Source: Pectobacterium actinidiae
GTDB taxonomy: Bacteria > Pseudomonadota > Gammaproteobacteria > Enterobacterales > Enterobacteriaceae
Direction of reading: 5' to 3'
DNA length: 64,000 nt
Assembly (NCBI RefSeq): GCF_000803315.1
Contig: NZ_JRMH01000001.1
Span: forward strand, 2,542,001-2,606,000
Part shown: positions 9,492-18,195 of the stretch, in pieces
Layout: each line of letters starts with the position of its first letter
Position numbering within the stretch: the first letter of the stretch is position 1
Notes under the pieces: generated by a model
Database searches by the model: none
Seen by the model: only the letters and a program-made list of their open reading frames with translations
What the model was told of the DNA's origin: nothing
Made by a program: the position numbers and the translations under genes

Positions 9492-11555
9492 ATGAGTAAC
9501 GTAAAGAGCATTGTGATCTGGCTACTCGTTGGCCTGGCGGGCGCCTTTTCGTTCGCCACGCTGGCGCTAAGCCGCGGTGAACACGTCAATGCCGTGTGGT
9601 TAGTTATCGCTGCTGTGTCGTGTTACAGCATCGCCTATCGGTTTTACAGCCTGTTCATTGCCAAAAAAGTGTTTGAGCTCGACGATCGCCGGCTGACACC
9701 GGCAGAGCGTCATAACGACGGTCTGGATTACGTACCCACCAATAAATGGGTACTGTTCGGCCACCACTTCGCCGCCATCGCCGGAGCCGGGCCGCTGGTT
9801 GGACCGATTCTCGCCGCACAAATGGGCTTTCTGCCCGGTACGATCTGGATTTTGGTCGGCGTGATGCTGGCGGGTGCCGTGCAGGATTTTCTGGTGCTGT
9901 TTATCTCAACCCGCCGAGACGGTCGTTCTCTGGGTGAGATGGCAAAACAGGAACTGGGTACATTCGCGGGTATTATCACGATGCTCGGTGCGCTGGGCGT
10001 GATGATCATCATTCTCTCGGCGCTGGCGCTGGTCGTCGTTAAAGCGCTGGCAGAGAGTCCGTGGGGATTGTTCACGATTGCCGCCACCATCCCTATCGCG
10101 CTATTCATGGGCGTTTACATGCGCTTTTTACGTCCAGGCAAAATCGCTGAAGTGTCCATCATCGGCTTTGTGCTAATGATGCTGGCGATTGTCTATGGCG
10201 GCAACATCGCCGTACACCCTTACTGGGGGCCGTTCTTCACGCTGAAAGGGACGTCACTCACCTGGGTACTGGTGATTTACGGCTTCGTGGCGTCCGTCCT
10301 GCCCGTCTGGCTGCTGCTGGCACCGCGTGATTATCTCTCTACGTTCCTGAAAATCGGGGTCATTGTCGGGCTGGCCTTCGGTATTGTATTCGCAATGCCG
10401 GAAATGAAAATGCCTGCCGTTTCTCGTTTTATTGACGGCTCCGGCCCGGTCTTCTCCGGTACGCTGTTCCCCTTCCTGTTTATCACCATCGCCTGCGGCG
10501 CGATTTCCGGCTTCCACGCACTGGTTTCCAGCGGCACCACGCCGAAGCTGGTTGAACGTGAAAGCCATATTCGCTTCATCGGCTATGGTGCCATGCTGAT
10601 GGAATCCTTCGTAGCGATTATGGCGCTGATTTGTGCCTCGGTTATCGAACCGGGTATCTACTTCGCCATGAACTCACCCGCCGCCCTGATCGGCACCACG
10701 GTTGAGAGCGCTTCGTTAGCCATCAATAACTGGGGATTTGTGATTACCCCGCAGGAATTAAGCGCCATTGCCAATGACGTTGGCGAAGCCTCAATTCTTT
10801 CCCGCGCCGGCGGTGCACCGACCTTTGCGGTGGGCATGGCCTACATTATCACGGAAATCTTTAACAGCCGGGCGATGATGGCCTTCTGGTATCACTTCGC
10901 GATTCTGTTTGAAGCGCTGTTCATTCTGACTGCGGTTGACGCCGGAACGCGAGCCTGTCGTTTCATGGTGCAGGATCTGGTCGGTATTGCGATTCCCAGA
11001 TTAGCGAACAGCCATTCCTGGCTGGGGAATCTGGCGGGTACGACCGTTGCCGTTTCCGGCTGGGGATTCTTCGTCTATCAGGGCGTGATCGATCCACTGG
11101 GCGGGATCAATACACTCTGGCCACTGTTCGGTATCGGTAACCAGATGTTGGCCTCGATGGCGTTGATTCTCGGCACCGTGGTGTTGTTTAAGATGAAGAA
11201 GCAGCGCTATGCGTGGGTGACCATTGTGCCTACCGTCTGGCTGTTTATTACGTCGATGACGGCGGGTTGGCAGAAAATTTTCCATGAAAAACCGAGTATC
11301 GGCTTTCTGGCTCAGGCGAAACGCTTCGCGGCGGGTATCGAACAGAACACGCTGATCGCACCGGCCAAATCGATTAAAGACATGGAAACTATCGTCTTCA
11401 GTAATCAGATCAACGCCGCACTGTGTGGGTTCTTCATGCTGGTAGCGGTAACCATGCTGATTTCCGCCTTCTTTGTCATTCGTCGTGCGATGAATAGCGA
11501 TGTCCCAACGGCAAAAGAGACACCGATTGTCTTACGGGACGGCGCTCAGCCTTAA
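9492..11555 (+). CDS. CstA/BtsT-family carbon-starvation transporter
   Basis: A 687-residue polytopic inner-membrane protein of the carbon-starvation family (peptide/pyruvate uptake). Family landmarks include RHNDGLDYVPTNKWVLFGHHFAAIAGAGPLVGP early on, FHALVSSGTTPKL in the middle, and WPLFGIGNQMLA near the end. Some segments (ALAESPWGLFT, PYWGPF) look closer to the pyruvate transporter BtsT/YjiY and others to CstA, so I give no symbol. An AAGGAG ribosome-binding site supports the start at 9492; the upstream part of the frame is ERIC sequence. A strong terminator follows. Confidence 0.9.
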   Translation: MSNVKSIVIWLLVGLAGAFSFATLALSRGEHVNAVWLVIAAVSCYSIAYRFYSLFIAKKVFELDDRRLTPAERHNDGLDYVPTNKWVLFGHHFAAIAGAGPLVGPILAAQMGFLPGTIWILVGVMLAGAVQDFLVLFISTRRDGRSLGEMAKQELGTFAGIITMLGALGVMIIILSALALVVVKALAESPWGLFTIAATIPIALFMGVYMRFLRPGKIAEVSIIGFVLMMLAIVYGGNIAVHPYWGPFFTLKGTSLTWVLVIYGFVASVLPVWLLLAPRDYLSTFLKIGVIVGLAFGIVFAMPEMKMPAVSRFIDGSGPVFSGTLFPFLFITIACGAISGFHALVSSGTTPKLVERESHIRFIGYGAMLMESFVAIMALICASVIEPGIYFAMNSPAALIGTTVESASLAINNWGFVITPQELSAIANDVGEASILSRAGGAPTFAVGMAYIITEIFNSRAMMAFWYHFAILFEALFILTAVDAGTRACRFMVQDLVGIAIPRLANSHSWLGNLAGTTVAVSGWGFFVYQGVIDPLGGINTLWPLFGIGNQMLASMALILGTVVLFKMKKQRYAWVTIVPTVWLFITSMTAGWQKIFHEKPSIGFLAQAKRFAAGIEQNTLIAPAKSIKDMETIVFSNQINAALCGFFMLVAVTMLISAFFVIRRAMNSDVPTAKETPIVLRDGAQP

Positions 11556-11577
11556 GCACCGCAGAGACACTTTCTCC

Positions 11578-11604
11578 AATCCCTCCCTCGCGGAGGGATT
11601 TTTT
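11578..11604 (+). terminator. Intrinsic terminator of the CstA-type gene
   Basis: AATCCCTCC-ctcgc-GGAGGGATT forms a 9-bp stem that runs into six T, about 20 bases after the stop codon. Confidence 0.9.
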
Positions 11605-11721
11605 ATGGCGTGCCATCCCTGCCCGCCCCCCTGACGCAACGTTAAAAATTTCCCCCAGAAATTTTTTATTTAGTTAACGGCTTACGGATTTAGCACTGCG
11701 TTTGCACCGTTCAGGATCGAG

Positions 11722-11806
11722 CGAATCAAGCCCCATACATAACGAATCAAGCCCCATACATAACAATAACGCCGCTGATGCGGCGTTATTGTTATGTATG
11801 GGGCTT
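11722..11806. repeat. 21-bp tandem duplication plus 27-bp perfect inverted repeat
   Basis: Two identical 21-bp units lie head to tail at 11722-11742 and 11743-11763. The second merges into a perfect inverted repeat with 27-bp arms (11749-11775 and 11780-11806) around the loop TGAT. It lies just downstream of araD (minus strand). It has no T run, but such a stem should halt or process the araD transcript. Confidence 0.8.
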
Positions 11807-11834
11807 ACAAGTAACGTGAAGGAATCGCGGCGGT

Positions 11835-12530
11835 TTATTGTCCGTAATAGGCGTTCTTGCCGTGCTTGCGTAAGTAGTGTTTATCCAACAGTGTTTGTTG
11901 CATCTCGCCCAATTGAGGCGTTAATTGGCGCGAGAAAATCCCCATGTAGGCCAGCTCTTCCAGAACAACGGCGTTGTGTACCGCGTTGTCTGCATCTTTC
12001 CCCCATGCAAAGGGGCCATGTGAATTAACCAATACGGCAGGAACATCCACCGGAGAAATGCCACGCTGGCGGAAGGTTTCAACGATCACCCTTCCCGTAT
12101 CCCACTCATAGCGACCGTTGATTTCCTCGTCCGTCATCAGACGCGTGCAAGGAATCGGGCCATAAAAGTAGTCCGCATGCGTTGTTCCCCAGGCGGGGAT
12201 ATCTTTACCGGCTTGCGCCCAGATCGTGGCATGGCGGGAATGGGTATGCACAATACCGCCGATATCGGTAAATTCCAGATACAGCACGCGGTGGGTATCG
12301 GTATCTGACGACGGTTTCTTCGTCCCCTCCACCACCTTGCCACTTTCCAGCTCAACGACAACCATGTCCTCCAGCGTCATGACCGCATACTCCACGCCGG
12401 AAGGTTTGATCACCATTAGGCCGCGCTCTCGATCCACCGCGCTGACATTTCCCCAGGTAAACGTCACCAGATTGTGCTGCGGCAAGGCCAGATTGGCTTC
12501 CAACACCTGTTTTTTTAGCGTTTCTAACAT
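11835..12530 (-). CDS. araD: L-ribulose-5-phosphate 4-epimerase
   Basis: A 231-residue class II aldolase-fold zinc enzyme that converts L-ribulose 5-phosphate to D-xylulose 5-phosphate. Length is identical to E. coli AraD, with [32 protein letters not shown] (two zinc His), GTTHADYF and SHGPFAWGK all present. A GGGGAGG ribosome-binding site precedes the ATG. It is solitary: no araA, araB or araC is next to it. An AraC-like half-site lies upstream, consistent with arabinose control from elsewhere in the genome. UlaF and SgbE are related enzymes, but the sequence is closest to AraD. Confidence 0.94.
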   Translation of the reverse strand: MLETLKKQVLEANLALPQHNLVTFTWGNVSAVDRERGLMVIKPSGVEYAVMTLEDMVVVELESGKVVEGTKKPSSDTDTHRVLYLEFTDIGGIVHTHSRHATIWAQAGKDIPAWGTTHADYFYGPIPCTRLMTDEEINGRYEWDTGRVIVETFRQRGISPVDVPAVLVNSHGPFAWGKDADNAVHNAVVLEELAYMGIFSRQLTPQLGEMQQTLLDKHYLRKHGKNAYYGQ

Positions 12531-12865
12531 AATCAGCCTCCCCTCGGCGCGATAACACCATTCTCGCGGCCTGACGAGTTCGTCGCTATGGGCTAAATCG
12601 CTAAAGACCTAGCGGTGTTCTGCTATGGGAAAAAGAAAGAGACACCCTGCATTATTGAGCAAAAAACAGCCAAATTTATCAATTATTGCTATCGTTAACA
12701 TAACGCAGGGGAATTAAGATTTTTTACCTGTTGCAGTTTTTTCCGATGATTATACTTGTCATCACGCGGGAAAAGGCTCGTTTTCTTTATTTAATACCGT
12801 AAAAAGCACATTGTTTGATATTTCCTCACAAGAAACGTGAGACTAAGAGCAGAAAGGGGAAAAAG
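12531..12865. other. araD-osmB divergent intergenic region
   Basis: These 335 bases separate the divergent araD and osmB genes and must hold both promoters. One AraC-like half-site is visible on the araD side. The osmB side is AT-rich. No gene is supported. Confidence 0.6.
12587..12603 (-). promoter_or_regulatory. AraC-like half-site upstream of araD
   Basis: On the minus strand TAGCGATTTAGCCCATA fits the AraC half-site pattern TAGC-N7-TCCATA at 9 of 10 defined positions, about 57 bases upstream of the araD start. A second CCCATAGC motif lies 37 bases further upstream. The role is inferred from the match alone. Confidence 0.4.
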
Positions 12866-13078
12866 ATGAAATTAAACAAACGTTTTGCAACAGCCGCTCT
12901 GGCAATTACGCTTGCTGTAACGCTTGCAGGCTGTTCAAATATGTCCAAACGTGACCGTAATACCGCGATTGGTGCCGGTGCGGGTGCGGTAGGTGGTGCG
13001 ATCTTAACGGATGGCGGAACATTAGGAACGCTGGGCGGTGCTGCTATCGGCGGGCTGATTGGCCGTCAGGTCGACTAA
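12866..13078 (+). CDS. osmB: Osmotically inducible lipoprotein B
   Basis: A 70-residue outer-membrane lipoprotein. A signal peptide ends in the lipobox LAGC (Cys at residue 23), followed by a Gly/Ala-rich glycine-zipper segment (AIGAGAGAVGGAILTDGG and TLGGAAIGGLIG). The start at 12866 is supported by an AAAGGGGAAAA ribosome-binding site and by the normal OsmB N-terminus; the frame is open upstream but adds a non-signal extension. Expression is expected to respond to osmotic and stationary-phase stress, from knowledge of E. coli. Confidence 0.93.
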   Translation: MKLNKRFATAALAITLAVTLAGCSNMSKRDRNTAIGAGAGAVGGAILTDGGTLGTLGGAAIGGLIGRQVD

Positions 13079-13091
13079 CGAATTCATGGGT

Positions 13092-13117
13092 AGCAGGTTA
13101 ATGGGAGTTAACCTGCT
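13092..13117. terminator. Bidirectional hairpin between osmB and yciH
   Basis: AGCAGGTTAA-tgggag-TTAACCTGCT forms a perfect 10-bp stem in the gap between the convergent osmB and yciH genes. T runs on either side are weak. Confidence 0.6.
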
Positions 13118-13143
13118 GCTCTTATCTAGTATCTCTGTGTGCT

Positions 13144-13479
13144 TTAGCCACCAGCCAGCTTAACCTTCATTCCTTTAGCTTCCAGCAGCTGTTTTAGCAA
13201 GTCGCGCTTATCTCCCTGGATTTCGATCACACCGTCTTTTACCGATCCGCCGCAGCCACATTTTTTCTTCAATTCTGCCGCCAGCTTGTCCAGCGCGGCA
13301 TCATCAAGATCGAGACCGCTAATCAGGCATACGCCTTTCCCTTTGCGTCCGCTCGTCTGGCGCTGGATGCGCACGATGCCATCACCTTTTGGCCGAACGA
13401 CGTGTTCTTCTTCCGGCTTAATACGCCCGGTTTCCGTGGAGTAAACCAGTTGGCTGTTCTCGTCACGACGCATGCTCAT
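13144..13479 (-). CDS. yciH: SUI1/eIF1-like protein YciH
   Basis: A 111-residue protein of the eIF1/SUI1 family, thought to influence start-codon fidelity in bacteria. The SUI1 core spans about residues 35-105 ([15 protein letters not shown] and [20 protein letters not shown]). Its start overlaps the pyrF stop by four bases (ATGA), so the two are translationally coupled, as in E. coli. Confidence 0.93.
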   Translation of the reverse strand: MSMRRDENSQLVYSTETGRIKPEEEHVVRPKGDGIVRIQRQTSGRKGKGVCLISGLDLDDAALDKLAAELKKKCGCGGSVKDGVIEIQGDKRDLLKQLLEAKGMKVKLAGG

Positions 13480-14219
13480 GATGCTGTACCGTTTAACAAT
13501 GACGCGCGAATCTCACGCAGCGTCTGTGCTGGATCCGCCGATTGGGTGATCGGACGTCCAATCACCATGTAATCTACACCCGCTTGCTGTGCCTGAATCG
13601 GCGTCATAATACGGCGCTGATCGCCGACATCACTGCCTGCGGGGCGAATTCCTGGCGTGACCAGCTTAAACGCCTGCCCACATACCTGCTTCAATCGTTG
13701 CGCTTCATGTGCGGAACACACCACGCCATCCAGCCCGCTGTTATGCGTTAGCACGGCGAGTTTTTCCGCCTGCTCTGCCGGACTAAGCGTAATACCGAGC
13801 CCGCGCAGATCGTCTTCGTCCATGCTGGTTAACACGGTCACGGCAATCAGCAGCGGCGCATCTTTACCAAACGGCACCAGCGCCTCTTTCGCCGCGGTCA
13901 TCATGCGCGAACCGCCGCTGGCGTGGACATTCACCATCCACACGCCAAGATCGGCCGCAGCCGCAACAGCATGTGCTACGGTGTTCGGAATATCGTGGAA
14001 TTTCAGATCGAGAAACACATCAAAGCCGCGCTGCTGCAACGTCTGCACAAACTGTGGGCCGAATAAGGTAAACATCTCTTTGCCTACCTTCAAACGGCAA
14101 TCCTGCGGATCGATACGGTCAACAAACGACAGCGCTGTCTGCTGATTGGCATAGTCCAGTGCGACCACAATCGGGGATGATACCGTTTGATTCTTTTGCT
14201 GTAGATTCTCGTTTTTCAT
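13476..14219 (-). CDS. pyrF: Orotidine 5'-phosphate decarboxylase
   Basis: A 247-residue enzyme that decarboxylates OMP to UMP, the last step of de novo pyrimidine synthesis. The catalytic Lys/Asp motif is intact in [13 protein letters not shown] (about residues 71-83), and the phosphate-binding end is [10 protein letters not shown]. The N-terminus is slightly variable, as in other enterobacteria; the start chosen is the ATG after GGGTGACGA. It forms an operon with yciH and probably lapA-lapB upstream. Confidence 0.96.
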   Translation of the reverse strand: MKNENLQQKNQTVSSPIVVALDYANQQTALSFVDRIDPQDCRLKVGKEMFTLFGPQFVQTLQQRGFDVFLDLKFHDIPNTVAHAVAAAADLGVWMVNVHASGGSRMMTAAKEALVPFGKDAPLLIAVTVLTSMDEDDLRGLGITLSPAEQAEKLAVLTHNSGLDGVVCSAHEAQRLKQVCGQAFKLVTPGIRPAGSDVGDQRRIMTPIQAQQAGVDYMVIGRPITQSADPAQTLREIRASLLNGTAS

Positions 14220-14402
14220 TCGTCACCCAGTCTCTTGCGAAGCCAAAATTCCCGCCGCATTCTACATGCCCCGCCTTGGAAATCCCAGCCACCTGAAGAC
14301 CAATACGGTTAAAGAGGCTGGCTGGCACCGAAATCACTCATAATCATGAGTATGTTGTAACTAAATAGCATTAAAAAAATAGCCGATCGATATCAGGAGA
14401 GG

Positions 14403-15572
14403 TTATTGCCCGTCTAATCCACGGATTGGCTTTACGCTAGCCCAGGTACGGCAGGAAGGACATTGCCAATAAAGTGATTGTGACGTGAAGCCACATTTAC
14501 GGCAGCTGTAGCGGGGTTTGGTGCGAATTTGTTCGCCCACCATATCGCGCAAACCCTGAAGATTTTCTTTTGTTCGTCCGTCTTCCGCTTCATGCAGGTG
14601 AAAATCCATCAGGCGGTGGAACACGCGCATTGTGGGGTGGCGTTGAAGCTGGCGGTTAATATAAGCCTGTGCAACCTCCGCCCCCTCCTCTCTTTCGAGG
14701 ATATCGGCAAGCATCAATTCCGCCGTCGCACCGGTATTTTCTTCTACGCAGCGTTTGAGGAAATTCGCCCAATCCAAGGGCTTATCTAAATGCTGATAGC
14801 ACTCTTGCAGCATCGGCAGCGTTTCGCTAACCAGTTCTTTATCCTGATCGAGAACCTGCCGCAAGGCTTCTACGGCACGCGAATAATCCTGCTGCGCCAT
14901 ATAGATGCGCCCCATCATGATAGACGCACGGGCACACTGACTGTCCGCTGCCGCCCCTTTCTTCAGGAACGTTAGCGCTTTATCCAGATCGTCGCTCCCC
15001 ATCGCCAATAGCGCCAATTCACAGTAAAAATGGGCGATATCCACGCGGAGTGGGTCTTTCCCCATCTTGACCAACTTTTCAGCAACATCAATTGCCGTCT
15101 GCCAGTCGCTGGTCGCCTGATGAATCTGCAAGAGCTGCTGCAAGGCGCTGCGCCGAAAATCTTCTTCGTCCACCAATTGGTTAAAACTTTCTTCAGCGCG
15201 GTCATACAGCCCGGCGGCCATGTAGTCACGACCCAGCTGTTGCACAGCCAGCAGACGTTGTTCAAAGGTTAACGATGCGCTTTCGGTCAGCGCCTGATGG
15301 ATGCGAATCGCACGATCAACTTCGCCGCGCGAACGAAACAGGTTACCGAGCGTGAGGTGGGCTTCAAAAGTGTTGCTGTCATCCTTGAGCATATCAAGAA
15401 ACAGCTCAACCGCCTTATCCTGCTGATTGGACAACAGGAAGTTAACCCCGGTGACATATTCACGGGACAGGCGGTTGGATTCCTGCTCTTTGTCCTGCTG
15501 CGCACTTCTGCGACCCATGTACCAGCCGTACGCGGCGGCCACGGGCAGCAACAGAAACAGCAGTTCTAACAT
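14403..15572 (-). CDS. lapB: Lipopolysaccharide assembly protein B (YciM)
   Basis: A 389-residue cytoplasmic-facing inner-membrane protein that controls LPS synthesis by promoting FtsH-dependent turnover of LpxC. It has an N-terminal membrane anchor (residues 1-18), a series of TPR repeats (about 35-330), and a C-terminal rubredoxin-like metal-binding domain with CRKCGF and CPSCRTW. Length equals E. coli LapB. It sits 12 bases downstream of lapA. Confidence 0.96.
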   Translation of the reverse strand: MLELLFLLLPVAAAYGWYMGRRSAQQDKEQESNRLSREYVTGVNFLLSNQQDKAVELFLDMLKDDSNTFEAHLTLGNLFRSRGEVDRAIRIHQALTESASLTFEQRLLAVQQLGRDYMAAGLYDRAEESFNQLVDEEDFRRSALQQLLQIHQATSDWQTAIDVAEKLVKMGKDPLRVDIAHFYCELALLAMGSDDLDKALTFLKKGAAADSQCARASIMMGRIYMAQQDYSRAVEALRQVLDQDKELVSETLPMLQECYQHLDKPLDWANFLKRCVEENTGATAELMLADILEREEGAEVAQAYINRQLQRHPTMRVFHRLMDFHLHEAEDGRTKENLQGLRDMVGEQIRTKPRYSCRKCGFTSQSLYWQCPSCRTWASVKPIRGLDGQ

Positions 15573-15584
15573 AGAGCGAATTCC

Positions 15585-15890
15585 TTAGTGGGTGACCGTC
15601 TGCACTGTCGCCACATTCTCCTCGGTGGAGGTAGAAAGCTGTTGCTCCAGACGCTTGATTTTACGCTGTGCACGGCCAAGCGCAATGCGCTGACGCAGAT
15701 AAAACAGACCACAGATAACCCAGCCAAGGGCAAAACCCAAGGCAAATAGCGTGGCGAGCAGTGTGGAGATGCGATACTCCCCCTGTGCCAGCAGGTAGTT
15801 AAATGTCACAACCTGATCGTTGTGCGCACCCAGTGTGACAGAAATGATGAATATCGCCAGCACGAGTAAAAAAATCAGCAAATATTTCAC
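15585..15890 (-). CDS. lapA: Lipopolysaccharide assembly protein A (YciS)
   Basis: A 101-residue inner-membrane protein with two membrane segments (about residues 2-20 and 43-65) and a C-terminal coiled coil (RAQRKIKRLEQQL). The start is a GTG at 15890, which restores the normal (M)KYLLIFLLVLAIF N-terminus; the upstream ATG would add a non-conserved extension. It is co-transcribed with lapB. Confidence 0.93.
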   Translation of the reverse strand: MKYLLIFLLVLAIFIISVTLGAHNDQVVTFNYLLAQGEYRISTLLATLFALGFALGWVICGLFYLRQRIALGRAQRKIKRLEQQLSTSTEENVATVQTVTH

Positions 15891-16072
15891 ATTGTCCTTC
15901 CTGTGATATCCATTAACCGGATGAATTATGCCAAATTTTGGCGACAAACCCCATTAAATTACCATGTCCGATGCAGACTGGGAAATTAAGAACCACGCTC
16001 CACCGCCCTCTGTGCTTGTTATTATTCTGTGCTGAAAAAAATGACAGCAGCAAGCCAGCAAGGGGAAGAGTC

Positions 16073-16293
16073 ATGTCAAAGTGGGACGAACAGCGATTAT
16101 TGGTCAAGATCGCTACGTTCTATTATAGCGAAGGGATGAAACAAGCAGAAATTGCCGCCTCACTCCATTTGTCACAGTCTTTTGTCTCCCGCGTTATCAC
16201 GCTGTGTTAAAGAAGGTGTGGTCAAAATCAGCGTAATTCAAGCCCTACCCCGCGGATGCCAGAAAAACCGACAACATTACGCGGGATAAATCT
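16073..16293 (+). pseudogene. Remnant of a SorC/DeoR-type sugar-binding regulator
   Basis: The first 45 codons (MSKWDEQRLLVKIATFYYSE then a helix-turn-helix with QAEIAASLHLSQSFVSRV) match the DNA-binding domain of SorC-family regulators. A stop then appears, but the frame that continues, VKEGVVKISVIQ, is the expected next stretch, so a short deletion (about two bases near 16200) has shifted the frame. The shifted frame ends at about 16293 and the sugar-binding domain (about 260 residues) is missing. A good ribosome-binding site (AAGGGGAAGAG) remains. Confidence 0.7.
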
Positions 16294-16478
16294 AATCAGG
16301 AGTAAGACGTTTTGCTCCCAAAGGCAATCGATGGAAACACATCAACTTTGCTTGCCTCAGTGCAGTGCTATTCGAAGGGCGAGAACGTCTAAAACAGATC
16401 TCACGCTCTCAGTCCCTTCGTTTTTGGTTCTACAGCCATCAAGGCGCGAGTGACTGGAGATAACTCGCGATAAAAGGG

Positions 16479-17255
16479 CTACGGGGATTTATTTTCAGCG
16501 GCATCCTCCTCCGCCTGCTCTTTAATTTCTTCATACTGGAGCGAGAGCGGGCCACACCAGCGCTGTGCCAGCCAACTAGCAACCACCACCAGCAGCCAGC
16601 TAATTAACGTCGCCACCACCAAATCCTGCGGCCAATGCATACCGAGTACCAGACGGCTACCCATAACGCCGCTGGCCCAGAGCATCAGGATCACCACCGT
16701 TTTATAATGCCGACGAGCCCACAGCAGCCCAACGCCCAGCAGCGCCCAGGTTGCGGCAAACATGGTATGCCCAGAGGGGAATGCAAAGCCGGTTTCAAAC
16801 TGCCAGTGGCTGCGCAGCCACTGCGGAATCTGCGTTTGATCCTGCAATTGCGTTTTCACCAGTTCCGAACGCTCTTTACGCGGCAGCGAGTAGAAATAGC
16901 TGTCGTCAACCTGATGATTTTTCTCCAGCCAGACGACATAGGGCCTTGATTCCTTTGCCCACTCTTTAATCCCCGATTTGATTCCCTGACCAATCAGCAC
17001 CGTAATCGCCATGATGACCAGCAGACCGAGCGCAGGCTTCAGACGAAAACGCAGGCACCAGAGAAACCAAATACCTAGCACAATGCTGGTCAGAATGCCC
17101 CACGGCGATGTCACCGTTTCGGTAATCCAGAAGAGTACGCGCAACCACGGCCCACCATACTCCGGTTGCCACTGCCAGCCGCTCATCCAGATAGTCATTG
17201 GCATAATCAGTAATAGCGCAGCACCAATAGTGGTTCGTTTGGCAATTTCGAACAT
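16479..17255 (-). CDS. pgpB: Phosphatidylglycerophosphatase B
   Basis: A 258-residue inner-membrane PAP2-family phosphatase acting on phosphatidylglycerol phosphate, undecaprenyl pyrophosphate and related lipids at the periplasmic face. The PAP2 signature is complete: KESRPYVVW (about residues 101-109), PSGHTM, and SRLVLGMHWPQD. About six membrane helices. The order lapA-pgpB-ribA is the usual one, apart from the regulator remnant in between. Confidence 0.95.
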   Translation of the reverse strand: MFEIAKRTTIGAALLLIMPMTIWMSGWQWQPEYGGPWLRVLFWITETVTSPWGILTSIVLGIWFLWCLRFRLKPALGLLVIMAITVLIGQGIKSGIKEWAKESRPYVVWLEKNHQVDDSYFYSLPRKERSELVKTQLQDQTQIPQWLRSHWQFETGFAFPSGHTMFAATWALLGVGLLWARRHYKTVVILMLWASGVMGSRLVLGMHWPQDLVVATLISWLLVVVASWLAQRWCGPLSLQYEEIKEQAEEDAAENKSP

Positions 17256-17531
17256 AATTTCTTCCCATAATTCAGCATGATGCTATGCAACAAAACTTTC
17301 ACAATTCTATCAGAAAATCCGACACGAACTGTCAGTATGGCGTAAAATAGCGCTCAGTTCTGTCAACGAACCTGAAACCAAACCACGGTAAGGCCTCGTT
17401 GTAATTCAATTTTTGTGATGTTCTTAGACAGGCTTTTTTGCTGGTCAAGCGCGATAGGCAGCAGTAGGATTCGCGTCAGAACTTTATTTTTGGACATAGC
17501 TTTTTGGAACACAGCTTTTTTGGAGAAAAGT

Positions 17532-18125
17532 ATGCAGCTAAAACGGGTGGCGGAAGCCAAGTTACCCACTCCGTGGGGCGATTTTCTGATGGTGGGTTTT
17601 GAAGAGATCGCCACAGGTCACGATCACCTTGCATTGGTCTATGGTGATATTTCCGGTTCAGTTCCCGTACTTGCTCGCGTGCATTCCGAGTGCCTGACAG
17701 GGGATGCCTTGTTTAGCCTGCGCTGTGACTGTGGTTTCCAGCTTGAGGCTGCATTGGGCCACATCGCCGAAGAAGGTCGCGGCGTGCTGTTATACCATCG
17801 TCAGGAAGGTCGCAATATCGGTCTGCTCAATAAAATCCGCGCTTATGCGTTGCAGGATCTGGGAGCCGATACGGTAGAAGCCAACCATCAGCTTGGGTTT
17901 GCCGCCGACGAGCGCGACTTCACGCTGTGCGCCGACATGTTCAAGCTGCTCGACGTTGATGAAGTTCGCCTGCTGACCAATAATCCGCAGAAAGTGAAAA
18001 TACTCAACGAAGCAGGCATCAATATCGTTGAACGCGTGCCATTAATCGTCGGACGTAACCCGAAAAATGAGAACTATCTGGCGACCAAAGCTGCCAAAAT
18101 GGGGCACATGCTGGATATAAAATAG
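17532..18125 (+). CDS. ribA: GTP cyclohydrolase II
   Basis: A 197-residue enzyme catalysing the first committed step of riboflavin synthesis from GTP. Zinc-binding cysteines lie in [18 protein letters not shown], and RQEGRNIGL is the substrate-binding/catalytic motif. The start at 17532 has a GGAGAAAAG ribosome-binding site and gives [18 protein letters not shown]; the frame is open for 39 codons upstream but these are not conserved. Divergent from pgpB. In E. coli it neighbours acnA directly; here a peptide-binding protein gene lies between. Confidence 0.96.
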   Translation: MQLKRVAEAKLPTPWGDFLMVGFEEIATGHDHLALVYGDISGSVPVLARVHSECLTGDALFSLRCDCGFQLEAALGHIAEEGRGVLLYHRQEGRNIGLLNKIRAYALQDLGADTVEANHQLGFAADERDFTLCADMFKLLDVDEVRLLTNNPQKVKILNEAGINIVERVPLIVGRNPKNENYLATKAAKMGHMLDIK

Positions 18126-18160
18126 CACTCCCGCCTTGCGCCAATATTGTTTCCGCAGCG

Positions 18161-18188
18161 AAGACAGCCGGTTTTCACCGGCAGTCTT
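18161..18188. terminator. Bidirectional terminator between ribA and the OppA-type gene
   Basis: AAGAC-a-GCCGGT-tttc-ACCGGC-a-GTCTT is a stem of 5 plus 6 pairs with one internal mismatch, in the 70-base gap between two convergent genes. Confidence 0.65.
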
Positions 18189-18195
18189 ATTCAGG

